Below, one piece after another: positions 8,695 through 16,332 of a stretch of 64,000 bases of DNA. The position numbers and the translations under genes are program-made. Source of the stretch: Rubrimonas cliftonensis (lineage in GTDB: Bacteria; Pseudomonadota; Alphaproteobacteria; Rhodobacterales; Rhodobacteraceae); contig NZ_FNQM01000002.1 in the NCBI RefSeq assembly GCF_900107585.1, positions 248,001 to 312,000 on the forward strand. The letters are read 5' to 3'. Every line of letters begins with the position of its first letter. Position 1 is the stretch's first letter. A model generated the notes under the pieces. That model had not been told where the DNA came from and did no database searches. It saw only the letters and a list, made by a program, of their open reading frames with translations.

Positions 8695-8721
8695 GCTGGC
8701 GCCCGCCGCCGACCCTGGCCG

Positions 8722-8748
8722 GCCGCGCGTGAAACAATCATGCGCGGC
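8722..8748 (+). terminator. Weak hairpin after the Ala-rich protein gene
   Basis: GCCGCGC and GCGCGGC can pair as a 7-bp stem around a 13-base AT-rich loop, 27 bases after the stop at 8694. There is no adjacent U run, only an A-rich stretch further on, so termination activity is uncertain. Confidence 0.3.
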
Positions 8749-8835
8749 TGGTCTGCTGCAATGCAAAAAAGTTCTCGCCACGGGCGTTGAACCGGTGCTA
8801 TCCCCCTCGCCGCCGAAACGGGGAGGACAACGGGC

Positions 8836-9711
8836 ATGACGGTCACGGACGCCGAGCTTCAGGGCTACGAGGCCTATGTCGGGCGCGAGGCGCGCGACGC
8901 CTGCGTGATCGCGCCCGAGAGCTGCGACCTCATGGCGGCCACGCTCGACCGCGACGACCCGAGATACGCGCCCGGCGATCCGCTGCCGCCGATGTGGATC
9001 TGGATGGGCTTCCGCCCACACGCAAGGCGCAGCCAGATCGGCCATGACGGCCACCCCGCGCGCGGCGACTTCCTGCCCCCCGTCGCGCTGCCGCGGCGCA
9101 TGTTCGCCGGCGCCCGCCACCGCTTCCTCGCGCCGCTGCCCTGCGGTGAGACCATCGAGCGCGTGCAGCGCATCAAGGCGGTGACGCCGAAGCGCGGCGC
9201 ATCGGGCGCGATGGTGTTCGTGACCGTCGCGCAGAGCTTCGTCGTGGACGGCGTGACGCGGATGGAGGAGGAGCAGGACATCGTCTACCGCGAGGCCGCG
9301 ACGCCCGGCGAGGCGCCGCCGCCCGCCGCGTCGAAGCCCGCGCCGCAGGCGCCGTGGTCGGAGACCTACCACCCCGACGTGGTGACGCTGCTGCGCTACT
9401 CCGCGCTCACCTTCAACGGCCATCGCATCCACTACGACCGGCCCTATGCGACGCAGGAGGAGGGCTATCCCGGCCTCATCGTGCATGGGCCGCTGACCGC
9501 GACGCTGCTGGCCGACCTCTGCCGCCGCCGCTCGGGCCGGGATTTTCTCGCCGCCTGGGAGTTCCGCGCGCGAAAACCGCTGTTCGACGTCAACCCGATC
9601 ACCCTGACCGGGACGCCGGCCGCCGACGGGCTGAGCGTCGATCTCGCCGCCTACGACCATGAGGGCTTCGCGGCCCTCACCGCCACGGCGATCTTCGAGG
9701 CCGCGACCTAG
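8836..9711 (+). CDS. MaoC/FAS1-like dehydratase, mesaconyl-C4-CoA hydratase-like
   Basis: A 291-residue hot-dog-fold protein. The N-terminal half (to about residue 150) is FAS1-type dehydratase-like. The C-terminal half has YSALTFNGHRIHYDRPYA and PGLIVHGPLTATLLADL, with the His/Asp-type hydratase dyad around HRIHYD. This is the pattern of the itaconyl-CoA/mesaconyl-C4-CoA hydratase group. The expected reaction is hydration of an enoyl-CoA thioester. Rhodobacterales use mesaconyl-CoA hydration in the ethylmalonyl-CoA pathway, but that enzyme is a different, longer member, so the exact substrate here is open. It is a single gene with a short upstream leader. Confidence 0.78.
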   Translation: MTVTDAELQGYEAYVGREARDACVIAPESCDLMAATLDRDDPRYAPGDPLPPMWIWMGFRPHARRSQIGHDGHPARGDFLPPVALPRRMFAGARHRFLAPLPCGETIERVQRIKAVTPKRGASGAMVFVTVAQSFVVDGVTRMEEEQDIVYREAATPGEAPPPAASKPAPQAPWSETYHPDVVTLLRYSALTFNGHRIHYDRPYATQEEGYPGLIVHGPLTATLLADLCRRRSGRDFLAAWEFRARKPLFDVNPITLTGTPAADGLSVDLAAYDHEGFAALTATAIFEAAT

Positions 9712-9865
9712 AGCGTTCTCCGGGCCGGCCGGATCAGTCGGCGAAAGGAAGGCCGCGAGAAGACGTTGGCGCAACGCGGCGGGCCCGGCGCGGTCAGGTC
9801 GAGCGCCGCTCCGGCCGCGCCGCGGTCCGTCCGGCCGTGGCGCGCCCCCGGCTGCCGCCCCCGGA

Positions 9866-10435
9866 CTACTTCGCCACCGTCTCCACGCCCAGCGCGAAGG
9901 CTTCTATGATGGTCACGCGCACCCGGTCGCCGGGTTTGCGGGCCTCGGCGAAGGCGCGCATCTCCGGTGCGACGACGAAGCGCAGCGTCTCCCCGGCCTG
10001 ATCGCGGACGACCGCCGTCGCGGTTGCGGGATCATAGGCGACGACTTCGAGCGTCTCCTCCACGCCCATCGCGACGCCTGCGCCGGGCTTCTCGCCCTCG
10101 GCCGTGCGTACGGCGTCGGTGACGGAGAGCGGCGCGCCGTCCTCGGCGGTCGCCATGCGCGCGGCGACTGCGCGCATGTACTCCACCGCGACGGTATCCC
10201 CGACCTCGATCTGATCGAAATTGCGCACCTCGGGACTGGCGAGGACCTCGAAGACGGCGCCATCCTCGCCGCGGAGCGTCAGGGCGCGGGCGTCGCGGTC
10301 GATGGCGTCGACGGTGGCGGTCATGCGCAGCGCCTCGGCGCGCTCGGCCTGCGCCGGCGCCACGGGCGCCTGGGCGCAGGCCATCGGGCCTCCGCAAGCT
10401 ACGGCGAAACAGAACAGGGCGCGGCTGAACTTCAT
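9866..10435 (-). CDS. Secreted protein with two tandem homologous repeats, unknown function
   Basis: A 189-residue protein with a signal peptide (about residues 1-25). I do not recognise the family. The mature part contains two similar segments of about 55 residues. The first runs TATVDAIDRDARALTLRGED to VGDTVAVEYMRA; the second runs TLEVVAYDPATATAVVRDQ to PGDRVRVTIIEAFAL. Each has the shape: two beta strands, a middle strand, a short helix, then (P/V)GD-V-V. The spacing suggests small beta barrels (OB-like) duplicated in tandem. The only two cysteines lie in the signal region. The gene stands alone. Confidence 0.72.
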   Translation of the reverse strand: MKFSRALFCFAVACGGPMACAQAPVAPAQAERAEALRMTATVDAIDRDARALTLRGEDGAVFEVLASPEVRNFDQIEVGDTVAVEYMRAVAARMATAEDGAPLSVTDAVRTAEGEKPGAGVAMGVEETLEVVAYDPATATAVVRDQAGETLRFVVAPEMRAFAEARKPGDRVRVTIIEAFALGVETVAK

Positions 10436-10517
10436 CGTGAACCTCCCGATCGGCGCTCGCCCGGCGCGGCGCCGTAGTCGACATGCTACCCCGGCGCGAA
10501 GTGTCGGAGCCTGTCGA

Positions 10518-11291
10518 TCAACGCGCCGGACGATCTGTCGCGCTCGGCGTTCCGCATGCCGGGCAGTCGGCGCGGCGCTTCACCACCAGCGTCCGCGTCT
10601 CCGCCGACAGCGCGTCATAGAGCATGAGCCGCCCGATCAGCGGCTCTCCGGCGCCGGTGATCAGCTTGACCGCCTCCACCGCCTGAAGCGCGCCCATCAC
10701 GCCGGTCAGCGCGCCGAGCACGCCGGCCTCCGCGCAGCTCGGCGCGAGCCCCGCCGCGGCGTCCACGGGGAAGACGCAGGCGTAGCAGGGGCCGCCGGCT
10801 GCGGGATGATAGACGGCGATCTGCCCCTCCCACTGCCCCACGGCGGCGGAGACGAGGGGGATGCCGGCGGCGACGCAGGCCGCGTTCAGGATGCGCCGCG
10901 TGGCGGCGTCGTCGCAGCCGTCCAGCGCCAGCGCGCAGCCGTCGAGCAGCGTCGCCGCGTTCTCCGCGGTCAGCCGCTCCGCGACCGGCTCGACCACGCT
11001 CAGAGGGTTGATCGCGGCGAGCGCCTCGGCCGCGCTCTCCACCTTGAGCCGGCCGACGCGCTCCGTCGCATGGATCACCTGCCGCTGGAGGTTCGACAGC
11101 GACACCGTGTCGTGGTCCACCACCCGCAGCCGCCCCACGCCCGCGGCGGCGAGATACATCAGCGCCGGCGCGCCAAGGCCCCCGGCCCCGAGCACGAGCG
11201 CCTGCGCCGCGCCCAGCCGGCGCTGTCCGGGCCCGCCGATCTCGCGCAGGACGATGTGGCGGGCGTAGCGGTCGAGCGCCGCGTCCTCCAC
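10518..11291 (-). CDS. moeB: ThiF/MoeB-family sulfur-carrier adenylyltransferase
   Basis: A 257-residue E1-like enzyme that adenylates the C-terminal glycine of a small sulfur-carrier protein (MoaD or ThiS). It has RYARHIVLREIGGPGQRRL, the Rossmann loop VLGAGGLGAPALMYLAAAG, the Arg of SLSNLQRQVIH and the DGCDD region. Paired CxxC zinc ligands are CYAC and CPAC, and AGLAPSCAEAG holds the candidate catalytic Cys. There is no rhodanese extension. The GTG start at 11291 lies one base after the dut stop, so it is the last gene of coaBC-dut-moeB. MoeB versus ThiF cannot be decided from sequence alone. Confidence 0.88.
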   Translation of the reverse strand: MEDAALDRYARHIVLREIGGPGQRRLGAAQALVLGAGGLGAPALMYLAAAGVGRLRVVDHDTVSLSNLQRQVIHATERVGRLKVESAAEALAAINPLSVVEPVAERLTAENAATLLDGCALALDGCDDAATRRILNAACVAAGIPLVSAAVGQWEGQIAVYHPAAGGPCYACVFPVDAAAGLAPSCAEAGVLGALTGVMGALQAVEAVKLITGAGEPLIGRLMLYDALSAETRTLVVKRRADCPACGTPSATDRPAR

Positions 11292-11292
11292 G

Positions 11293-11757
11293 TCAGCGCC
11301 CCGTCGAGCCGAAGCCGCCGGCGCCGCGGGCGGTCTCGTCGAGCGCCTCGGCCTGCGTCCACGCCGCCCGCGCAACCGGGCAGAGCACCGCCTGGGCGAT
11401 GCGCTCACCGTGGCGGATCACCAGCGGCTCGCGCCCGAGATTGACCACCAGAACCATCAGTTCGCCGCGATAGTCGGCGTCCACCGTGCCGGGGCTATTG
11501 GGCATCGACAGCCCCTCGCGCAGCGCGCGGCCCGAGCGCGGCCGAACCTGAAGTTCGAAACCGGCGGGAACGGCGACGGCGAGTCCGGTTGGGATCGCCG
11601 CGCGGTCGAGGCTCGCCAGCGTCAGCCCGGCGGCGCGGGAAGGCTCCGGCAGGCACGCGCGCAGGTCGGCCCCGGCGGCGTCGACGGTCTCGTAGGCGGG
11701 CAGGGGCAGCGCGGGGTCATGGTGCGGCAGCCGCAGGACGGGCAGGGGAACGCTCAT
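11293..11757 (-). CDS. dut: dUTP diphosphatase (dUTPase)
   Basis: A 154-residue trimeric-type dUTPase that hydrolyses dUTP to dUMP and PPi, keeping uracil out of DNA and feeding dTMP synthesis. All family motifs are visible: AGADLRA (motif 1), VRPRSGRALREGLSM (2), GTVDADYRGEL (3), RIAQAVL (4) and the C-terminal P-loop-like RGAGGFGSTGR (5). The ATG start overlaps the coaBC stop by four bases (ATGA). Length is normal for the family. Confidence 0.96.
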   Translation of the reverse strand: MSVPLPVLRLPHHDPALPLPAYETVDAAGADLRACLPEPSRAAGLTLASLDRAAIPTGLAVAVPAGFELQVRPRSGRALREGLSMPNSPGTVDADYRGELMVLVVNLGREPLVIRHGERIAQAVLCPVARAAWTQAEALDETARGAGGFGSTGR

Positions 11758-12995
11758 GTCTCGGCCTGCCGCGCGGCGAACCAGTCGGCCACGCGGAGAG
11801 CCAGCCGCCGCGCCGTCTCGGCCTTGCTGAGCCGCGGCCATGTCTCCGTCCCGGCGTCATCGGTGACGATCACGGCGTTCTCCGCGCCGCCCATGACGCC
11901 GCCTCCCGCCGCCGAGACGTCGTTGGCCACGATCCAGTCGCAGCGCTTGCGCAGGCGCTTGGCGGCGGCGTTGGCGGCGACGTCGTCGGTCTCGGCGGCG
12001 AAGCCCACCACCAGCGCCGGCCGCCTGCCCGCCGGCAGGGCCGAGACGGTCGCGAGGATGTCGGGGTTCTCGGTCAGCGCCAGCGGCGCCGGGGCCGAGC
12101 CGTCCTTCTTGATCTTGCCGGCGCGCGCCTCCGCGGGGCGCCAGTCCGCCACGGCGGCGGCGAAGATCGCCAGATCGGCCGGCAGCGCCGTCTCGACGGC
12201 GGCGAGCATCTCGCGCGCCGTCTCGACGCGGACGACCGCCACGCCCGCCGGCGCCGGCTCGACGGTCGGGCCGGTCACCAGCGTCACGCCCGCGCCAAGC
12301 TCGCGCAGCGCGGCGGCGATCGCCATGCCCTGCTTGCCCGAGGAGCGGTTGGCGAGATAGCGCACCGGGTCGATCGGCTCATGGGTGGGCCCGGAGGTGA
12401 CGAGCGCGCGAAGCCCCGAGAGCGGCCCGCGCACGGCGTCACCGGCCCGCGCCAGCAGCGCGAGGGCCGCGTCGCGGATCGCCGCGGGCTCCGCCATCCG
12501 CCCCGCGCCGAACTCGCCGCAGGCCATCTCGCCCGCATCGGGGCCTACGACAGCGACGCCGTCGCCCTTCAGCGCGGCGAGGTTGCGGCGGGTGGCGGGA
12601 TGCTCCCACATGCGCACGTTCATCGCCGGCGCGATCAGCACGCGCTTGTCGGTCGCCATCAGCAGGGTCGATACGAGGTCATCGGCGTGGCCGTTAGCCA
12701 TCTTCGCCATGAGGTCGGCCGTGGCTGGCGCGACGATCACGAGATCCGCCGCCCGCGACAGCTGGATGTGCCCCATCTCCGCCTCGTCGGTCAGGTCGAA
12801 GAGGTCGCGGTAGACCTTCTCCCCCGACAGCGCGCCGGCGCTGAGCGGCGTGACGAACTGCTCCGCGGCGCGGGTCATCGCCACCGTCACGCCCACGCCC
12901 GCGCCGCGCAGCAAGCGGATCAATTCGAGGCTCTTGTAGGCCGCCACCCCGCCGCCGATGGCGAGCAGGACGCGTCTGGCGGTGCTGGAGACCAT
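11754..12995 (-). CDS. coaBC: Bifunctional phosphopantothenoylcysteine decarboxylase/phosphopantothenate-cysteine ligase
   Basis: A 413-residue CoA-synthesis enzyme. The N-terminal flavoprotein domain (CoaC) begins RRVLLAIGGGVAAYKSLELI, with APATADLMAKMANGHADDL and the PAMNVRMW substrate motif. The C-terminal synthetase domain (CoaB) has VTSGPTHEPIDPVRYLANRS and SSGKQGMAIAAAL. I start at ATG 12995 (MVSSTARRV); an in-frame ATG at 13031 would add 12 residues that do not look conserved. It heads coaBC-dut-moeB, with gaps of 1 base or overlaps of 4 bases, and makes CoA from the product of the panC pathway. Confidence 0.95.
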   Translation of the reverse strand: MVSSTARRVLLAIGGGVAAYKSLELIRLLRGAGVGVTVAMTRAAEQFVTPLSAGALSGEKVYRDLFDLTDEAEMGHIQLSRAADLVIVAPATADLMAKMANGHADDLVSTLLMATDKRVLIAPAMNVRMWEHPATRRNLAALKGDGVAVVGPDAGEMACGEFGAGRMAEPAAIRDAALALLARAGDAVRGPLSGLRALVTSGPTHEPIDPVRYLANRSSGKQGMAIAAALRELGAGVTLVTGPTVEPAPAGVAVVRVETAREMLAAVETALPADLAIFAAAVADWRPAEARAGKIKKDGSAPAPLALTENPDILATVSALPAGRRPALVVGFAAETDDVAANAAAKRLRKRCDWIVANDVSAAGGGVMGGAENAVIVTDDAGTETWPRLSKAETARRLALRVADWFAARQAET

Positions 12996-13502
12996 GGCGG
13001 GCGCCTCGTGCCGGGGGGTTGCCCGCCGCATCTAGCCCCCGGCGCCGGACGGCTGCAAGAGCGCGCCCGGGAGGGGCGACGCCGCGCGCGGCCCATCCCG
13101 CCCCGGCGCCGCTACGTCATGGAAACTTCATGCGCGTCTCCGCGCGATCGGCGTTACGTCGGAATGGACAGACATTTGGCGGATGCCGGCGGTCGCGACC
13201 GGGCGCGCAGCCGTCCGGAAGCCCGCCTGACGGTCCGCCGCCCGTTCATGGGGGACGGCGCTTGGCCGGGCCGGTTTCGTGACGGCTGCGTGAAGTTTTC
13301 GACGCCGCCGACGCCGCCCCTTCACGTCGCGCCGCCCCGCGGCTAGAGGTCGGGTTACACAATAACAGGGGCTGGACCGGGCTGTGGGGCGAAAGATGAT
13401 CGGGGATCCTGGCGCGCAGGCGAGGTGCGGACGCGCCTCCGAAGGCGGGTCCGGCGGTTGCGCCCGTGCGACGGGTCGCCTTCGCGGCGGGGCCGCGCGC
13501 CC
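12996..13502 (+). other. Intergenic region between divergent coaBC and the ABC transporter operon
   Basis: About 507 bases without a convincing gene. It must hold both divergent promoters. The only clear element is the GTTA-N5-TAAC dyad at 13354-13366. An in-frame GTG at 13425 could extend the ATPase by 26 Arg-rich residues, but these do not look like ABC ATPase sequence. Confidence 0.6.
13354..13366 (+). promoter_or_regulatory. Zur-box-like dyad GTTACACAATAAC
   Basis: GTTA-N5-TAAC is the core of the known proteobacterial Zur operator (GTTATANTATAAC). It lies in a locally AT-richer spot 149 bases upstream of the ABC ATPase GTG start, in otherwise very GC-rich DNA. The outer bases match only partly (A on the right side, G instead of T on the left). 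Zinc repression of the downstream operon is inferred from this plus the gene content. Confidence 0.5.
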
Positions 13503-14228
13503 GTGACGGCTCCCGCGCTCAGCGCCCGCGACGTGACGGTGACGGCGGCGGACGGCCGACTGCTTCTGCGTCTGGACCGGCTCGACGTCGCGCCCGGCGC
13601 GGCGCTGGGCGTGCGGGGGCCTTCCGGCGCCGGCAAGTCGACGCTGCTGAACGCGCTCGCAGGTCTGCTGCGGCCGGCGACGGGCGCGATCCGCTGGGGC
13701 GGGACCGATGTCGCGGCGCTGGGCGAGGCGGCGCGGGATGCTTTCCGCCGTCGCTTCATGGGGCTGATCTTTCAGGACTTCCTGCTGTTCGAGGAGCTCT
13801 CGCCGCTCGACAACGCCGCCGTCGGCGCCGCCTTCGCGCCGCGGGCGGAGCGCGCGGCGATCCGCGCCCGCGCCGCCGCGCTGCTCGACCGGCTGGGCGT
13901 GGCGGCGGGCGCGCGGGACGTCTCGCGCATGTCGGGCGGCGAGCGCCAGCGCATCGCGGTGGCCCGCGCGCTTTCGGGCGGGCCGCGCGTGATCCTTGCC
14001 GATGAGCCGACCGCGAGCCTCGACCGCGCCAACGCCGACCTGCTGATCGCCGACCTGCTGGCGCTGGCGCGCGAGGGCGGCGGCACGGTGATCGCCGTCA
14101 GCCACGACCCCGCCGTGACGATGGCGATGGACCGCATCGTGTCGGTGGTAGACGGCGTCGCGCGCGACGGCGACCACGCCGGCGCGGCGGTCGTCGCAGC
14201 GCCCGTCGCGGAGCGCGCCCGTGCCTGA
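13503..14228 (+). CDS. ABC transporter ATP-binding protein, MacB/LolD type (probable zinc-related system)
   Basis: A 241-residue ABC ATPase. Walker A is GPSGAGKSTLLNALAG, the Q loop is FQDFLLFEELSPLDNAA, the signature is MSGGERQRIAVARAL and Walker B is VILADEPTASLD, followed by VSHDP. The form is that of ATPases partnering FtsX/MacB permeases (LolD, MacB). The GTG start at 13503 opens directly onto conserved sequence (ALSARDVTVTA); no good ribosome site is seen. It overlaps the permease gene by 8 bases. A Zur-like box upstream and a His-rich protein downstream point to zinc acquisition, as in the Zur-controlled PA4063-PA4066 operon of Pseudomonas aeruginosa. Confidence 0.9.
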   Translation: MTAPALSARDVTVTAADGRLLLRLDRLDVAPGAALGVRGPSGAGKSTLLNALAGLLRPATGAIRWGGTDVAALGEAARDAFRRRFMGLIFQDFLLFEELSPLDNAAVGAAFAPRAERAAIRARAAALLDRLGVAAGARDVSRMSGGERQRIAVARALSGGPRVILADEPTASLDRANADLLIADLLALAREGGGTVIAVSHDPAVTMAMDRIVSVVDGVARDGDHAGAAVVAAPVAERARA

Positions 14229-15552
14229 AGCGCTCAACGAGCTGTGGTTCGCCCTGCCGGTCAGGGGGCGCGATCTCGCCGTGCTGCTGGCCTGGCTCGC
14301 TCCCGCCGCGCTCGCCGGCGCGCTGATCCTGCGCGGGCACCGCGCCGGGCCGCTGGTGGCGGCGCTGCTCTGGCGCTTCCGCTGGTCGAACCTGCTGTTC
14401 TCCGGGCTGATCGCCGTCTCCGTGGGGCTTGGCGTCGCGCTGGTGGCGCAGGAGCGCGCGCTCAGGCAGGGCACGGCCAAGGCGGCCGACAAGTTCGACG
14501 TGATCCTCGCCGCGCCGGGCGACCAGATCCGGATGCTGCTGGCGGCGGTGTATCTCCAGCCGACCGACGCGCCGCTGCTGCGCGGCGACGTGCTGGCGCG
14601 GCTGCAGGCCGACCCGCAGGTCGACCTCGCCGCGCCCATCGCCTTCGGCGACAGCTTCGACGGCGCGCCGGTGGTCGGCTCAACGGCGCAGTTCGTCGAG
14701 CATCTCTCCGGCCCGCTCGCCGCGGGGCGGCTTTTCGCCCGCGAGGACGAGGCCGTGGCCGGCGCGCTCGCCTCGGTGGACGTGGGCGACAGCTTCACCC
14801 CGGTCCACGGCCACGGGCCAGCCGCCTCCGCGGGCGAGACCCATGACGGCGTCACGATCCGCGTGGTCGGCCGCATGGCGCCCACCGGCAGCCCCTGGGA
14901 CCGCGCCATCGTCGTCCCGGTCGAGAACGTCTGGACGGTCCACGGCCTCGCCAACGGCCACGCCCCGTCTGCGGGAGACCGTCTCGGCCCGCCCTTCGAC
15001 CCCGACTATTTCCCCGGCACGCCGGCGTTCCTCGTGCGCGCCGACGAGATCTGGAAGAACTACGCGATCCAGGCCCGCTATGACGGCGAGGGGGTGATGG
15101 CGTTCTTCCCCGGTTCGGTGCTGGGGCGGCTGCTCGCGCTGCTCGGCGACATGCGCGAGATGATGTCGCTGATGGCGGTGGCGACGCAGGCGCTGGTGGC
15201 GGCGGGCGTTCTCGCCGGGTTGGTGGCGCTGACGCGGCTGTTCTCGCGGCGCTTCGCGCTGCTGCGGGCGCTCGGCGCCCCGCGGCGCTTCGTGTTCGCG
15301 GTGGTCTGGAGCTACGCCGCCGCGCTCATCGGCGCCGGCTGCGCCATGGGCCTCGCCTTCGGCTGGATCGCGGCGCAGGTCGTCTCCCGCATCGTCACCG
15401 CGCGCACCGACGTGCTGGTGGCGCCCGCGCTCGGTTTCGCCGAGGCGCATCTCGTCGCCGCCTTCTTCAGCCTCGCCACGTTGCTGGCCCTGCTCCCCGC
15501 ATTCGGCGCCTATCGCCGCGGCGTGGTGGAGGACCTGCGCGCCGCCGCCTGA
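14221..15552 (+). CDS. FtsX/MacB-type ABC transporter permease
   Basis: A 443-residue inner-membrane protein with a GTG start overlapping the ATPase gene. An N-terminal helix (about 18-38) and a second helix (about 57-77) precede a large periplasmic domain of about 200 residues, beginning FDVILAAPGDQIRMLL. Three C-terminal helices carry the FtsX core (ALVAAGVLAGLVALTRLFSRR and RALGAPRRFVFAVVWSYAAAL). The phrase FDV-(I/V)-(L/V) followed by a short helix is characteristic, as I recall it, of the permease subgroup found with DUF2796/DUF3299 proteins in Zur-regulated operons. This class does mechanotransmission across the envelope rather than classical import. Confidence 0.85.
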   Translation: MPEALNELWFALPVRGRDLAVLLAWLAPAALAGALILRGHRAGPLVAALLWRFRWSNLLFSGLIAVSVGLGVALVAQERALRQGTAKAADKFDVILAAPGDQIRMLLAAVYLQPTDAPLLRGDVLARLQADPQVDLAAPIAFGDSFDGAPVVGSTAQFVEHLSGPLAAGRLFAREDEAVAGALASVDVGDSFTPVHGHGPAASAGETHDGVTIRVVGRMAPTGSPWDRAIVVPVENVWTVHGLANGHAPSAGDRLGPPFDPDYFPGTPAFLVRADEIWKNYAIQARYDGEGVMAFFPGSVLGRLLALLGDMREMMSLMAVATQALVAAGVLAGLVALTRLFSRRFALLRALGAPRRFVFAVVWSYAAALIGAGCAMGLAFGWIAAQVVSRIVTARTDVLVAPALGFAEAHLVAAFFSLATLLALLPAFGAYRRGVVEDLRAAA

Positions 15553-15575
15553 CCCAGCCGCCGAAAGGTTCCGCC

Positions 15576-16259
15576 ATGCTCCGCACCACCATCCTCCTGC
15601 GCCTCGCAGCCCTCCCCGTCGCCGCCGTCCTCGCGCTTGCGCCGCCCGCGCAGGCCGATCAGGCGGCCGCACAGGCCTCGGGCGCCGCAGACCACGACCA
15701 CGACCACGACCATGCGGAGCATGGCGCCGACGACCACGCGGACCACGAGCATGCCGAGCATGGGGACGACGACCATGCGGAGCATGGGGACCACGAGCAT
15801 GCCGAGCATGGCGGCGACGACCATGCGGAGCATGGCGCGAGCGACGACCATGTGGCCGTCGCGCCCTTCGGCCTGCGCGCGCTCCACCCCTGGACCAACG
15901 CCGGCGATGGTCGCGAGGCGCTGGTCTATGTCGAGCTGCAGAACCACGCCGCCGACGGGCTGACGCTGACGGGCGCGCGCTCGCCCGCGGCGGACCACGC
16001 CGAGCTTGTCGGCTTCCAGCTCAGGGACGGCGCGCCGGCCCATGTCGCCGTCGGCGCCATGACGCTGGACGCGGGCGGCGACGCGACCCTCGCGCCCTTC
16101 GGCCTCGCGATCCGTCTCGAGGGCCTTTCGGAGCCGCGGCATGAAGGCGAGACGCTTCCGGTCACGCTGCTGACCGACCGCGGCGCGCTCGAAATGCTGG
16201 TCTCGGTGGAGCGCGCCGGCGCGACCCAGCACAGCCACGCCGGCCACATGCACGACTGA
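15576..16259 (+). CDS. Periplasmic His-rich PCuAC-like metal-binding protein
   Basis: A 227-residue protein with a signal peptide (about residues 1-27, ending AQADQ). Residues 40-92 hold 17 histidines in D/H/E-rich repeats (DDHAEHG, DHEHAEHG). The C-terminal domain (about 95-215) has the shape of the copper chaperone PCuAC: LHPWTN, ALVYVELQNHAADGLTLTGA, then an extended beta domain. The Cu(I) ligands are missing: the usual GxHxM loop reads PFGLAIRLEGL and the first HM pair is absent. More His residues end the protein (HSHAGHMHD). It is the third gene of the ABC operon (23-base gap). Zinc binding and delivery to the transporter is inference. Confidence 0.78.
   Translation: MLRTTILLRLAALPVAAVLALAPPAQADQAAAQASGAADHDHDHDHAEHGADDHADHEHAEHGDDDHAEHGDHEHAEHGGDDHAEHGASDDHVAVAPFGLRALHPWTNAGDGREALVYVELQNHAADGLTLTGARSPAADHAELVGFQLRDGAPAHVAVGAMTLDAGGDATLAPFGLAIRLEGLSEPRHEGETLPVTLLTDRGALEMLVSVERAGATQHSHAGHMHD
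15693..15851 (+). repeat. In-gene His/Asp codon repeat tract
   Basis: Imperfect tandem repeats built from GACCACGAGCATGCCGAGC-like and GACCATGCGGAGCATGG-like units encode the His-rich stretch. Such tracts expand and contract easily, so the number of His units probably varies between strains. Confidence 0.75.
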
Positions 16260-16292
16260 GCCGCCGGGGCCGCCTGCAGGGGCCGCTCGGCC

Positions 16293-16309
16293 GGCGCCCT
16301 GCGGGCGCC
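16293..16309 (+). terminator. Hairpin between convergent genes
   Basis: GGCGCCC-TGC-GGGCGCC, a perfect 7-bp stem, lies in the 73-base gap between the His-rich protein gene and the end of ubiB. It could serve both strands. There is no strong U run on either side, so I rate it as likely but unproven. Confidence 0.4.
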
Positions 16310-16332
16310 TTCCCCGTCGCAGGGCGCAGGCC

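Noticed and set aside
15693-15851. CRISPR-like or mobile repeat array
   Set aside because: The repeats are in frame within a gene and simply encode the His/Asp tract; there are no spacers. No CRISPR array was seen anywhere in the window.
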